In this document: positions 25,293-34,201 of the stretch, piece by piece
How the letters are laid out: every line of letters starts with the position of its first letter
Position numbering within the stretch: position 1 is the stretch's first letter
Origin: Methylophilus sp. DW102
Lineage (GTDB): Bacteria > Pseudomonadota > Gammaproteobacteria > Burkholderiales > Methylophilaceae
Assembly (NCBI RefSeq): GCF_037076555.1
Contig: NZ_AP029023.1
Coordinates: forward strand, 2,294,001-2,358,000
Reading direction: 5' to 3'
Length of the DNA: 64,000 nucleotides
Notes under the pieces: generated by a model
Database searches by the model: none
Told to the model about the DNA's origin: nothing
What the model saw: only the letters and a program-made list of their open reading frames with translations
Position numbers and translations under genes: made by a program

Positions 25293-26111
25293 TTATTCCA
25301 GCTTGAACGAGACCGGTATTGTTATTTTGAAGCTCTTCTTTTTCAGGCTCTCTTTAACGCCGAGTTGCGCAATGGCCTTTTTCACCATGCGCATGGCTTC
25401 TTCATCGAGGGGGACATGTTTACTGCTATCTGCGACCGTCACATTGACCAACTCACCACGCACAAACTGCGCGACCACCGTGGCCTCGCCTTCGAGGTGA
25501 CGGCGGATGGCAATGGCCGGATATTGTTTGCTTTTATTTACCAGTGAGCGCAGTTGTTCGCCATAATCCCCCCAGGCATCACTATCACTCGCACTGAGCT
25601 CATCAGACTCGGTTGATGCAGCAGCGGTGGCGACTGCGGCAGCGCTGGGCTTGGCATCTTTGGCGGTGTTTTCAGTGCTTGAGTTTGTCGCATGCGGCGC
25701 ACTCTCGGTCGTATTGCTGGGCGCAGGCGGCGCCGGGCTGGGCTCAACCTTGGCGGGCGGCTGTACAGGCTGCTCTTGCACACGGTAATCTGCGTCATGG
25801 CTGTTGGGCGCTGCCAATACCGGCTTGGGTGTCTCTACAGGCGTCACAGGCTTTATCATCGGCTTGGGTTCAGCCTTGGGTGGCTCAGCAGGCTTGGGCG
25901 TCTCCACGGGCGGTGACACCTGTTGCACAGCTGGGGCTGGCGCTTTGGTCGAAAAAAACTCAATTTCCATGCGCTCGGGGATGGCAGGCAACTGAATCTG
26001 GCTTAATGTTGGATACAGCAACACCACGACCAGATGCAACCCCAGCGAAAGCACAACGGCCCGCCAAAGCAGAGAGTCATGCTGAGCTTGAGGATAAATC
26101 AGGGTGGTCAT
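25293..26111 (-). CDS. tonB: TonB energy transducer
   Basis: A 272-residue TonB. It has one N-terminal membrane anchor (residues 16-34, with the conserved His in LGLHLVVVLLYP), a long Pro/Lys/Ala-rich periplasm-spanning spacer (about 55-175), and a C-terminal TonB domain with YPAIAIRRHLEGEATVVAQF and an LKKKSFKITIPVSF end. It carries the energy of the proton gradient from ExbB-ExbD to outer-membrane receptors by binding their TonB boxes. It is the last gene of exbB-exbD-tonB, and three receptors in this window are its obvious clients. Confidence 0.95.
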   Translation of the reverse strand: MTTLIYPQAQHDSLLWRAVVLSLGLHLVVVLLYPTLSQIQLPAIPERMEIEFFSTKAPAPAVQQVSPPVETPKPAEPPKAEPKPMIKPVTPVETPKPVLAAPNSHDADYRVQEQPVQPPAKVEPSPAPPAPSNTTESAPHATNSSTENTAKDAKPSAAAVATAAASTESDELSASDSDAWGDYGEQLRSLVNKSKQYPAIAIRRHLEGEATVVAQFVRGELVNVTVADSSKHVPLDEEAMRMVKKAIAQLGVKESLKKKSFKITIPVSFKLE

Positions 26112-26117
26112 GGCGCG

Positions 26118-26531
26118 TTACTTTCGTGACTCAGGTGACATCACAAAACTGAACTTGCTGATGCCCGCGCGCTGAATCGCGGCCAGCACTTTGGCCACCA
26201 CGCCATACTGCGCATGCTCATCGGCATAAATCTCCACCGCCGGGTCATGCTTCTGCTTGAGCACGCCCAGCTCTTTGGTCAAGGTGTCTAGCGGCATGTT
26301 TTGCTGGTCCAGAAACACCTCCCCGGCATCGGTCACGCTAATGTGGGCGGTTTTAGGCACAGTCACCGCCACTTCGGCACTGGCCTGCGGCAATTTGACC
26401 TTCACCGCGTTCATCAGCAATGGCGCCGTCACAATAAACACCGTCAGCAACACCAGCATCACATCGACCAGCGGCGTCACATTGATTTCGCTGACCAAAT
26501 CTTCGCTCTCACCATCACTAAACATCGCCAT
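26118..26531 (-). CDS. exbD: ExbD proton channel subunit
   Basis: A 137-residue protein with one membrane helix in INVTPLVDVMLVLLTVFIV. The Asp in this helix (LVDVML) is the residue that cycles protonation in ExbD/TolR proteins. A periplasmic domain follows (VPKTAHISVTDAGEVFLDQQ...AAIQRAGISKFSFV). It works with ExbB and TonB, lies four bases after exbB and six bases before tonB, and so is surely cotranscribed. Confidence 0.95.
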   Translation of the reverse strand: MAMFSDGESEDLVSEINVTPLVDVMLVLLTVFIVTAPLLMNAVKVKLPQASAEVAVTVPKTAHISVTDAGEVFLDQQNMPLDTLTKELGVLKQKHDPAVEIYADEHAQYGVVAKVLAAIQRAGISKFSFVMSPESRK

Positions 26532-26535
26532 GGCA

Positions 26536-27174
26536 TTAACCCTCTACGCCAGATTGTGTCAGCAAGGACTGAAAACGGCTCGCCACTTGCTCCATATCGG
26601 CCCTGTGCACTTTTTGCTTGCGCATAAAATAGTTATAGGCCAACACCGCAGGCACCGCCGTCGCAATGCCAATCGCCGTCGCAATCAACGCCTCACCAAT
26701 CGGCCCGGCCACCACATCCAAACCGGCAGAGCCCGTCGCTGTGATCGTCTTGAGCGCATTCATAATGCCCCACACCGTGCCAAACAAACCGATAAACGGG
26801 GCGGTAGAACCAATGCTAGCCAACACCGCCACGCCGCCATCCATCCGCTTTTGCTCCAGATAAGCCTGTTGCTTGAGCGAGAGCAAAATCACCTCCTGGC
26901 GCTCGTTGCGACGCAACACCGAATTCGCCATCACCTCATTCATCGCCCGCATCCCCGCATCACACAAACGTGCAAAGCTGCTGTTACTGTGCGAAATAAT
27001 GCGCGGCAACTCATAAATGGTTTTCACCTGCTGCCACTCAGACAAAAAACTGTTGGACTCACTGCGCAACTTGAACCACACCCAGCTTTTGACGATGATG
27101 ATGGACCACACCAGCACCGAGAGCGCACCCAGCAAATACAACACGAGATCAACAATATCAGGCACCAAATCCAC
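26536..27174 (-). CDS. exbB: ExbB proton channel subunit (MotA/TolQ/ExbB family)
   Basis: A 212-residue inner-membrane protein with three membrane helices. The second and third carry VAVLASIGSTAPFIGLFGTVWGIM and IGEALIATAIGIATAVPAVLAYN, the classic ExbB/TolQ pattern. The start was set at GTG 27174, six bases after GGAG; an alternative TTG at 27201 lacks a ribosome site. It forms the pentameric proton channel around ExbD. The gene follows receptor B with a 235-base gap that holds a motif also found before receptor C. Confidence 0.93.
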   Translation of the reverse strand: MDLVPDIVDLVLYLLGALSVLVWSIIIVKSWVWFKLRSESNSFLSEWQQVKTIYELPRIISHSNSSFARLCDAGMRAMNEVMANSVLRRNERQEVILLSLKQQAYLEQKRMDGGVAVLASIGSTAPFIGLFGTVWGIMNALKTITATGSAGLDVVAGPIGEALIATAIGIATAVPAVLAYNYFMRKQKVHRADMEQVASRFQSLLTQSGVEG

Positions 27175-27339
27175 AGCTCGCTCCAAAAATAGACTTATCA
27201 ATAAAAACTGCTCAAATGCAAATTACCGGATCAAGGCCAAGCGCAACCGAAAATTACTACCGCAAAAACCAATCGGGAAAATTCCATACACACAACGGGA
27301 ATTTTTCACATTTACACCCTCTTACTTGTTTAATCGCTG

Positions 27340-27377
27340 GCGACGCAAAAAGCCTGACGTCGTTAACATAACTTTAC
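27340..27377 (-). promoter_or_regulatory. Conserved promoter-like element upstream of exbB
   Basis: On the minus strand this reads GTAAAGTTATGTTAACGACG, then TCAGGCTTTTTGCGTCGC. The same element, with few changes, lies upstream of receptor C at 56705-56741. The GTTAAC and GTCGC blocks could be ECF-type -35 and -10 elements, but their spacing differs by three bases between the copies, so the exact role is open. Confidence 0.55.
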
Positions 27378-27409
27378 TCAAAGGGCGTCAAATTGATTAC
27401 TTTGAGAAG

Positions 27410-30400
27410 TTAATCGGGGGTGAAATGCCAGTTCAGGCTAAACCAGATGCCTCTTGGCGCTCCAGGCGCTATAAAGTTAGTGCTCAACCAATCACTTGAA
27501 TTATGGTTGTATCCACTCACGCCAATATTTCCGTTGATACTTGGTGAAAAGGGATTGATGCCTAGCCTGCCCGCACTAAAGTATTCCTTATCAAACAAGT
27601 TGCTGACGATCATTGTAGCCGTCCACTCTTTTGCTAATTTGTAACTCGTTTGAAAATTAAACGTGGCATAGCCAGGGATTTTTCCAGGATTATTTGTAGG
27701 TTGCCTTTGCACTTGAATAAAGCCGCCACCAGGAACGGCAACATTTCGGGTACTAGCAATTCCTTTTTGATGGTCGTTATTTTCATTACCTCGCAAGAAA
27801 CTATCAGAGTGAGCAACCGCAGTTAAACCAACATTCCACTTATCCGTAATGTCATATGTGAGATTTGCATTAAGGTTGTGCAAAGAAACGCCAGGCATTT
27901 TGTCACCTGGATCAACCCTAATAATGCCGTTACCATAGCCATCTAGCTGAAAGGCACTACTGTTGTCCACACTAAACATCAGGAATCTGTCTTGAAAAGT
28001 CGCGTCAGTCATTGAGTAGTTCAAGCTTAATTTAGCTTTACCGACCGCACCTGATAAACCGGCCTCCAAGCCACGTCGACGAGTGTTGCCGATGCTGTCA
28101 AAAAAACCTTGACCATTACCGACTGAAACAAAATAAATATCGTTTTTGAGATCGGTTTGATAGGCGCCCAAGTTCCATTGCCATTCGCCCCAGAAATTGC
28201 CACGCATGCCAATATCGTAGGTAGTCGCACGGATTTGCGGAAGAAATGGATCTCCAGAGAGGGTAGTAGGCAGGCTGCACTGCCTATTTTCTGCAAGGCT
28301 TTTCGGCATAATTAACCCACCTTTCTGCACGGGTGTTTTGTCAAAGGCACAACCAAGCTCAATAACACTTGGCGTTCTGGTGCCTTGAGCAAAATTTGAA
28401 TAAAGGTTGAGAGTCGGTAAGACCTGCCAGGACACGCCCAAGGATGGATTAAATGAGTAATAACTTAATTTTTCAGTTTCAGCTGGATCTAACTGGCTGG
28501 AGAGGTCAGGCTTACGATAGCCTTGTACATAGTTTTGGCAATCAGCGTCACTGGTACAAGTATCCCAAGTTCTTGGCAAATTAAGCACTTCATCGTAACG
28601 GAACGAACCCTCACCATACCGTGTTGCCATGGTATTTTTAACTCTAGTCTGGTTGTATCTGCCTGCGGTACTGATATGCAATGTTTCTATTGGACTCCAG
28701 GTTTCACTAAAATAAATACTCTTAGTGGTATTGGTACCATTAAAATCATTATTACTAATCGCTTGGTCAGCAGCGGTAAACATGGGATGAATTTGATCCG
28801 GCGCCAGATAAGCATTCCTGTTTGCATCCAATAACCCTAATTGTTGAGAGTTTGTATAACTGGCTTTGGCAGCATCAATAGAAGCCCCCACCATAAATTT
28901 ATGATGTTCAAGATTCCAGTTAAGCTGGATCGATCCACCATCAGTGGTCTGTTCAATTCGGTTATCAGTGAATACTGCCGTCGGGGTATACCGTTTTTCA
29001 CCGGTATTCGGATCAATTTCATAAATCACACCGCCACTTCCGTCATAAGCACCATCCAAAGTGACATAGTTTCCATTCGGACCTTTGTACATATATGGCC
29101 TTAGCGCAGATGGATTTGACGCTTCATTACCATTGGCGGGCTGTGCAGCTTGACATGCTGTGTTGTTAACAGGCGATACAAAGATCACATAATTCTTTGT
29201 AAGTGTGTTAGTTGTCACACCATTCAACGTGGTCTGAACAGTTTTATAGAAGAAGTTATTTGTCGCGTTAAAAACATCCAACTGACCATCGCCCACACTT
29301 GGAGGGACAAACCCATCAGTCTGAGCTGACAAAAAATAGCTGACCTCACCAAAAGTCTCAGGTGAGGCATCGCCTACAGTGGGCGTTGGTTTCGCCTTGT
29401 CCTGTAAGTATAGTTTTCCACCAGCGGCACCCAAGGTAAAATATGTTTCTTTAAGGGCTTGTGCAAACTGTGACGGCAACTCAGAGTTAAATGTAAGATT
29501 TGGTGTATTTGATGGGATTTGGCTAGGGTCTGTGATTCCGCTATTTACAAATGAATCACCGTAAAAACCACCGTCTACAAAATTTGGATCTGCATTAGTG
29601 ACGTCAACACTAAGTACATAATAATCTAGCAGCCCCGTGCCAGAACTGCTCTTATGTAGACACGTATATTGCGCTCCAGCTAATGGTATCTTGCGGGCAT
29701 AGCCGAACTCTAGCTGATCAAGAGTCCGATCAGCCATGTAAACATCGGCCCCTTTTTGGTGTCGATCACTGTTTCTGCGATAAACCTGCCCAGTGATTGT
29801 AAAATTATCACTCACAAAATAACTGCTACTCAGTTGAAACTGTCCAAGCTTGTTCTTTGTTCTATCAGGAGCGGTAAAAGTCCCCTTCCGATCTTGATCG
29901 TACATTTCACTGGGATAAAGCCCATTGCCGACTAAATTGGTTTGAACCAATAAACTACTTAAATTCAGATCAAGCTTATCGCCTCTGTAACTTGCTTTAC
30001 TAAAAAGCTGATTCACCTTGCTAGGGGAATTCTGACGCCAGCCATCCTCCAAAAAAAAGTTTCCGGCAGCAAAAAGACCTACTGTACCGTTATTCCAACC
30101 ACCTTCTACTTGTAATTGCTTACGTCCAAAAGAGCCTGTCAATACCTCGGCATCAGCACCTGCATTATTGAAGCCATCCTTCGTTTTCAAGGAAAAAGCT
30201 CCACCCAGAGTATTTAAACCAAAGATAGGGTTAGATCCTGGGAATACATCCACGCTTGCCAAAGCATTCATGGGAATCATGTCCCAGTTAACAATATCGC
30301 CAAATGGCTCATTGACTCGAATACCATCAATAAAAACGCTTAAACCTTGCGGCGTGCCAATTTGCGGACCAGCAGTAAAGCCTCGATACTGCACATCCAT

Positions 30401-31003
30401 CTGAAATGGGTTGCCTTGATAATCATTGACCGTCACTGACTGAAGCTTGCGGTTCATGAGGTCGGTGATACTTAGAGAATGCGCCTCTTTAATTTCCTTG
30501 GCGGAAATACTTTGTACGTTGCCGGGGATTTCTTCTTTGGTGAGACCTAAACCAGGTAAGGGGCCAACTTCGTAAAAGCGTTTAGCCCGAACCTCAATGC
30601 CTTCCAGTTTGAGTGCTTTATCTTCTTTTTCTGGTGCGCCGGGGATAGGTTTGGCTTTGGGTGCAGCGCGGCGGAGTTGGTAGCGGCCGGATTTGTCTTG
30701 CACGACTTCTAGGCCGCTGTCTTTGAGCAATGCCTCAAAGCCTTCTTGCACGCCGTATTGGCCTTTGAGCGCTGGGCTGCGTTTGCCTTGGGTGAGGATG
30801 GGGTCAAAGCCGAGCAGGATGCCGGATTCGGCGGCGTAGTCGGGCAAGGTGTCGCTTAAGTCCCCGGCCGGGATTTGATAGCTCTTTTTAGGCAGGCTCA
30901 CATTGAGTGTTTCTGCCTGTGCCTGCCAGGCAGAGAGCACCATGCTCAGGCCAAGCGCGAGCCAATGGGGTGTTGTGTATCCTGATGCGGTTTTATTTTT
31001 CAT
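27410..31003 (-). CDS. TonB-dependent receptor B with STN signalling domain
   Basis: A 1197-residue FecA-type receptor. The signal peptide is followed by an STN domain (about 35-115) whose sequence (SYQIPAGDLSDTLPDYAAESGILLGFDP) is unrelated in detail to those of receptors A and C. From the TonB-box-like IEVRAKRFYEV onward, plug and barrel are nearly the same as receptor A. The variable insert lies between Cys near 448 and 618. A 77-base stretch (30048-30124) is identical to receptor A DNA. The start was placed at ATG 31003 for the best signal peptide; ATG 31024 or 31030 are alternatives. It is followed by exbB-exbD-tonB, so sigma factor B may control energy supply as well. Confidence 0.92.
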   Translation of the reverse strand: MKNKTASGYTTPHWLALGLSMVLSAWQAQAETLNVSLPKKSYQIPAGDLSDTLPDYAAESGILLGFDPILTQGKRSPALKGQYGVQEGFEALLKDSGLEVVQDKSGRYQLRRAAPKAKPIPGAPEKEDKALKLEGIEVRAKRFYEVGPLPGLGLTKEEIPGNVQSISAKEIKEAHSLSITDLMNRKLQSVTVNDYQGNPFQMDVQYRGFTAGPQIGTPQGLSVFIDGIRVNEPFGDIVNWDMIPMNALASVDVFPGSNPIFGLNTLGGAFSLKTKDGFNNAGADAEVLTGSFGRKQLQVEGGWNNGTVGLFAAGNFFLEDGWRQNSPSKVNQLFSKASYRGDKLDLNLSSLLVQTNLVGNGLYPSEMYDQDRKGTFTAPDRTKNKLGQFQLSSSYFVSDNFTITGQVYRRNSDRHQKGADVYMADRTLDQLEFGYARKIPLAGAQYTCLHKSSSGTGLLDYYVLSVDVTNADPNFVDGGFYGDSFVNSGITDPSQIPSNTPNLTFNSELPSQFAQALKETYFTLGAAGGKLYLQDKAKPTPTVGDASPETFGEVSYFLSAQTDGFVPPSVGDGQLDVFNATNNFFYKTVQTTLNGVTTNTLTKNYVIFVSPVNNTACQAAQPANGNEASNPSALRPYMYKGPNGNYVTLDGAYDGSGGVIYEIDPNTGEKRYTPTAVFTDNRIEQTTDGGSIQLNWNLEHHKFMVGASIDAAKASYTNSQQLGLLDANRNAYLAPDQIHPMFTAADQAISNNDFNGTNTTKSIYFSETWSPIETLHISTAGRYNQTRVKNTMATRYGEGSFRYDEVLNLPRTWDTCTSDADCQNYVQGYRKPDLSSQLDPAETEKLSYYSFNPSLGVSWQVLPTLNLYSNFAQGTRTPSVIELGCAFDKTPVQKGGLIMPKSLAENRQCSLPTTLSGDPFLPQIRATTYDIGMRGNFWGEWQWNLGAYQTDLKNDIYFVSVGNGQGFFDSIGNTRRRGLEAGLSGAVGKAKLSLNYSMTDATFQDRFLMFSVDNSSAFQLDGYGNGIIRVDPGDKMPGVSLHNLNANLTYDITDKWNVGLTAVAHSDSFLRGNENNDHQKGIASTRNVAVPGGGFIQVQRQPTNNPGKIPGYATFNFQTSYKLAKEWTATMIVSNLFDKEYFSAGRLGINPFSPSINGNIGVSGYNHNSSDWLSTNFIAPGAPRGIWFSLNWHFTPD

Positions 31004-31162
31004 GTGGGTAAGCACTTTCTGCATACGCATAATCTGTGTGATTACTGCTATGCCGAACGAGAAATAAAAACCGGAAGATAAAATTGCGTTTTTTTAAAAA
31101 AACCTGCAAAGACCGCATGCGCGAACAGGTTGTGAAGCGCTCCTCCACGACGGCATTGCGGG

Positions 31163-32140
31163 CTAGGCAGGACTGAGGGTGGTCCAGAAGCGTGTGAAGC
31201 GCTCGACTTTGACGGGCAGGGTTTGCTCCAGGGTTTGCAAAATGGCGGGGATATCGTTGAGCGGGAACGAGCCGGAGATTTGCAAGTCGGCCACGGCCAG
31301 GTCGCAGCGCAACACGCCGGACTGGTAGCGTGAGAGTTCTGCGGCAAAGTCTTGCAGGCGCATGGCGTAGACCACGATAAGGCCATTGACCCAAGCCATT
31401 TCGGTGGCTTTGAGTTTGGTTTTGGCATAGACCTGATTGGCGGAGAAGACCACAGACTCACGGGCGTTGACGCGCACCGGGGATTGTTTGCGGCCAAGCG
31501 CACGCACATCGACCATGCCGTCAAAGACACTCACTTTGGTGTAGTCGCGTTGCTGCTGTTGCCACTCGCGCACACTAAAACGTGTGCCCAGCGCAGTGGC
31601 CATCCCTTGTTTGGTCACCACGCTGAATGGGCGATAAATGCGCAGGTTTTCGAGGGCAGTTTCAACCAGGATTTCGCCTCGTACCAGCTCAACAATCCGG
31701 TCAGTATTGCTATAGACCACGTTAATGGCAGAGTGGGTATTGAGGTGCACCAGCGTGCCATCTTCGAGCGTTAACTGGCGGCGTTCGCCGACCTCGGTGC
31801 TGATGTCGGCCAGCATGCCGCGCCAGGGTTGTTCGCGGTAGGCATAATAGCCACTGCCGCTGACCATGAGCAGCAGAATCAGCTGCTTGAGCAGGCGTCT
31901 GCGCTCGGCCGAAGGCGGTGCCTGCAGCGTGGCGAGTGCCAGCGAACCGGGGACTTTGCCAAAGTAAAGCTGCACGCGTTCAATTTGTTGCCAGGCACGG
32001 CTGTGTTCTTCATCGGCTTCCAGCCAGGTTTGCCAGGCGCGTTTGGCTTTTTCATCCATCTCGCCTGAGAGCCAACGCGCATACCAGTCGCTGGCTTGCT
32101 GCATAGCCGGGGTGACTTGTTGTGCGAGTTCAGGCCGCAT
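31163..32140 (-). CDS. FecR family transmembrane regulator B
   Basis: A 325-residue FecR protein: DUF4880 part (ASDWYARWLSGEMDEKAKRAWQTWLEADEEHSRAW), a membrane segment near 88-103 (LLKQLILLLMVSGSGYYAY), the FecR domain (VELVRGEILVETALENLRIYRPFSVVTKQGMATALGTRFSV) and a C-terminal STN-like domain. It is more distant from FecR A and FecR C than those are from each other, which parallels its different receptor head. It overlaps the sigma gene by 11 bases. Confidence 0.9.
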   Translation of the reverse strand: MRPELAQQVTPAMQQASDWYARWLSGEMDEKAKRAWQTWLEADEEHSRAWQQIERVQLYFGKVPGSLALATLQAPPSAERRRLLKQLILLLMVSGSGYYAYREQPWRGMLADISTEVGERRQLTLEDGTLVHLNTHSAINVVYSNTDRIVELVRGEILVETALENLRIYRPFSVVTKQGMATALGTRFSVREWQQQQRDYTKVSVFDGMVDVRALGRKQSPVRVNARESVVFSANQVYAKTKLKATEMAWVNGLIVVYAMRLQDFAAELSRYQSGVLRCDLAVADLQISGSFPLNDIPAILQTLEQTLPVKVERFTRFWTTLSPA

Positions 32141-32654
32141 GCGGAGGCTCTTGCAACAGCGTCATGCATTGCAGCATGGCGGTAGAAACATAACTGCCAA
32201 CGGTGCGCACGGAGACGCCCAGACGCTCGGAAATTTGCGGATAGCTGGCACCTTCGAGCTGGGCCAGCAAAAACGCGGTGCGGGTTTTGTGCGGCAAGCC
32301 ATCGAGCATGATATCGAGCCGTACCAGCAGCTCGAGCATGATGGCGCGCGTTTCTGGCGAGCCAACTTCAGCCGGGGCCATGTAGGCCAGTGCTTCGAGG
32401 TAGGCACGTTCAAGATCACGGCGGCGCACATGGTCTACCATCAGGCCATGCGCGACGCGGCTCAGGTAGGCACGTGGCTCGTTTAATACCGGCAGCTCGT
32501 GTTTGAGCAACAGATTGACAAAGGTGTCTTGCGTGAGGTCTGCCGCCCAGTTGGGGCAACCCAGGCGCTTTTGTATCCAGGCGCGCAACCACGCATGGTG
32601 CTCAAGGTAGAGCCCTCGAATCAAGCCTTGCGGGTTAGATAACTGACTGGACAT
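32130..32654 (-). CDS. FecI-type ECF sigma factor B
   Basis: A 174-residue ECF sigma factor. Region 2: GCPNWAADLTQDTFVNLLLK...RAYLSRVAHGLMVDHVRRRDLER. Region 4: LPHKTRTAFLLAQLEGASYPQISERLGVSVRTVGSYVSTAM. The start at ATG 32654 follows AAGAGAG; a longer frame to 32693 is less likely. It belongs to a different branch from sigma factors A and C, which share a WCGI-x-L-x-WAYTD opening absent here. It should drive receptor B. It lies 169 bases downstream of the last pseudopilin gene, on the same strand. Confidence 0.9.
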   Translation of the reverse strand: MSSQLSNPQGLIRGLYLEHHAWLRAWIQKRLGCPNWAADLTQDTFVNLLLKHELPVLNEPRAYLSRVAHGLMVDHVRRRDLERAYLEALAYMAPAEVGSPETRAIMLELLVRLDIMLDGLPHKTRTAFLLAQLEGASYPQISERLGVSVRTVGSYVSTAMLQCMTLLQEPPHAA

Positions 32655-32823
32655 GGCAACTCTCTTATCGGTGTTTAGGTCTATGAGTGGCAATATTAAT
32701 GCCAGCCAGCTAACAAATTGAATTGATTGGTTTTTTCAATAATTCCCGGTTGTAAAACTGGCTGCACGCAACCAAATAAAATCGTTTACAACCACCAGTT
32801 AAATCAACTTCAGTGCTAAAAGC

Positions 32824-33312
32824 TTAAAGCGCATTACGGCCACTGATGGGTTGTGGCAGATAGACAAAATACCATTCACCGTAATAGCGCTTGTCATTGA
32901 GATGCTGCAACTCGCCGCGGTAGCCTTTGCTTTTAAAAGGCACTTTGTCCGACAGGCTGTATATGCCCATAATGCCGCCACTCGGCGCTTCGACGATGCC
33001 CCAGCCTTCACGCTGCGTGATCGGGTCCTGATAGGGTTTGCGTAGATGCCGGCGCGGCGACGGGAAGCGCTCATCGTTGTACAAAGCCTCCAGCGTCGGT
33101 GGAAAAGTTTTAATCACACCCGGCGTCTGGTTGTAATACCGCCCAATAGCATCGCGGTAGGCCAGGCCGACTTTGATCAATTCCTGCTCACGCTCGCGCA
33201 TTACCTGCGTCTGCCAGCGTGTGGCAGCCTCCGACAAGATCAGGCCGCTCAGCATGATCAGCATAAACATGCCGATCAGGATAAAGCCCTGCGCTCGCCT
33301 ACCACAAGGCAT
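32824..33312 (-). CDS. Pseudopilin-like protein lacking the +5 glutamate
   Basis: A 162-residue protein with a prepilin-like N-terminus RRAQG then FILIGMFMLIMLSGLIL. The cleavage glycine is present, but the residue at mature position 5 is Gly instead of the usual Glu. In type II systems a missing Glu5 marks the tip pseudopilin GspK, which caps the fibre, so this may be its counterpart, although it is shorter than GspK. The C-terminal domain (PPTLEALYNDERFPSPRRHLRKPYQDPITQ) resembles the next pseudopilin. Start ATG 33312; it overlaps the upstream gene. It is the last gene of the secretion array. Confidence 0.75.
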   Translation of the reverse strand: MPCGRRAQGFILIGMFMLIMLSGLILSEAATRWQTQVMREREQELIKVGLAYRDAIGRYYNQTPGVIKTFPPTLEALYNDERFPSPRRHLRKPYQDPITQREGWGIVEAPSGGIMGIYSLSDKVPFKSKGYRGELQHLNDKRYYGEWYFVYLPQPISGRNAL

Positions 33313-33670
33313 ACGGGGTCCCGTCCTCTGCCAGCAGTGCCGAGCCGCTATGCACATCAAACACACTGCCCTGCTCGTCGATATTGGGCGGCAGTGTAAT
33401 CACCCAGGTATCGGCACGCTCGGTGATCGGGTCGGGTGGCACAGACTTGAGGTATTGCCGCTCGACCAGTTCGTCCAGCGTTTCCGGGTAACGGTTTTTG
33501 TCGTTATAAAACTTGTCGATGGCGTCACGCATGGTGACCAGGTCATGACGCAAAGTGGTCTCTTTGGCGCGCTGCAACATGTGCATAAAGCGTGGCGACA
33601 CGATGGTCAGCAACATGGCCAGAATCGCCAACACCACCAACATCTCGATCAAGGTAAATCCACGTTTCAT
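33299..33670 (-). CDS. Type II secretion/MSHA-type pseudopilin
   Basis: A 123-residue pseudopilin with an almost leaderless prepilin signal, MKRG then FTLIEMLVVLAILAMLLTIV. The Glu5 needed for assembly is present. The C-terminal domain carries FYNDKNRYPETLDELVERQYLKSVPPDP, the GspG-like pattern, but the short calcium-binding loop of GspG is not clear. It should be processed by a prepilin peptidase encoded elsewhere, since none is in the window. Confidence 0.85.
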   Translation of the reverse strand: MKRGFTLIEMLVVLAILAMLLTIVSPRFMHMLQRAKETTLRHDLVTMRDAIDKFYNDKNRYPETLDELVERQYLKSVPPDPITERADTWVITLPPNIDEQGSVFDVHSGSALLAEDGTPYALW

Positions 33671-33673
33671 TGC

Positions 33674-34180
33674 CTACCACTCGCTGTAAGGTTGCTGGTT
33701 GATGCCAATGGCTGTTGAGCGCGACGAAACGTCGTAGACATCCTTGGCCATGTCGTCGATGGCACCATCATAGGCACGGATACGCCAGGTATCGGCATTG
33801 CTGAGCTGTTGGTCGGTGGCAAACGGGTCACGCGGGATGCGGCGTAAAAAAAACATTTTTTTCTTTTTGGTATCCTGGGCATTTTCGACGCCAGTGACAA
33901 GGATAGCCAGGTTCGGCGGATAGCCACTGCTCTCTGCGGTTTTTTTAATCAGTCCCTGGTCCACTGCATCTTTATAGGCATCAATAGCGTCGCGGATTTG
34001 CCACAAGGCGCGCTTGAGTTCGCGCTCTTTTTCGCGCTTGCCGTTGAGTTGCACCACCGGACTGGCCGCCGTCACCAGCAACGCCAGCAATACCAGCGTC
34101 ACCAGCAGCTCGACCAGGGTGAAGCCCTTGCTGCGTTTGGCGTGGGCGGGGTTGGCAGAAAACAGTCGCAACGCAAACAT
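33674..34180 (-). CDS. Type II secretion/MSHA-type pseudopilin
   Basis: A 168-residue pseudopilin with leader MFALRLFSANPAHAKRSKG and core FTLVELLVTLVLLALLVTA, Glu5 present. The C-terminal domain has the GYPPNLAILVTGVENAQ...RRIPRDPFATD pattern shared with the two following proteins. ATG 34180 was taken as start; TTG 34186 is possible. It lies between the secretin and two further pseudopilin genes. Confidence 0.83.
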   Translation of the reverse strand: MFALRLFSANPAHAKRSKGFTLVELLVTLVLLALLVTAASPVVQLNGKREKERELKRALWQIRDAIDAYKDAVDQGLIKKTAESSGYPPNLAILVTGVENAQDTKKKKMFFLRRIPRDPFATDQQLSNADTWRIRAYDGAIDDMAKDVYDVSSRSTAIGINQQPYSEW

Positions 34181-34201
34181 GGTCAACCTATCTCAATGCC
34201 A

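Noticed and set aside
25613..26152. Plus-strand ORF of 179 codons opposite tonB
   Set aside because: Shadow of the Pro/Ala-rich TonB spacer; the Trp/Ala-rich product has no domain.
31088..31140. Hairpin with a T run between fecR B and receptor B as a terminator
   Set aside because: The stem (AACCTG/CAGGTT) is only six bases with a long loop; attenuation is possible but not supported enough to list.
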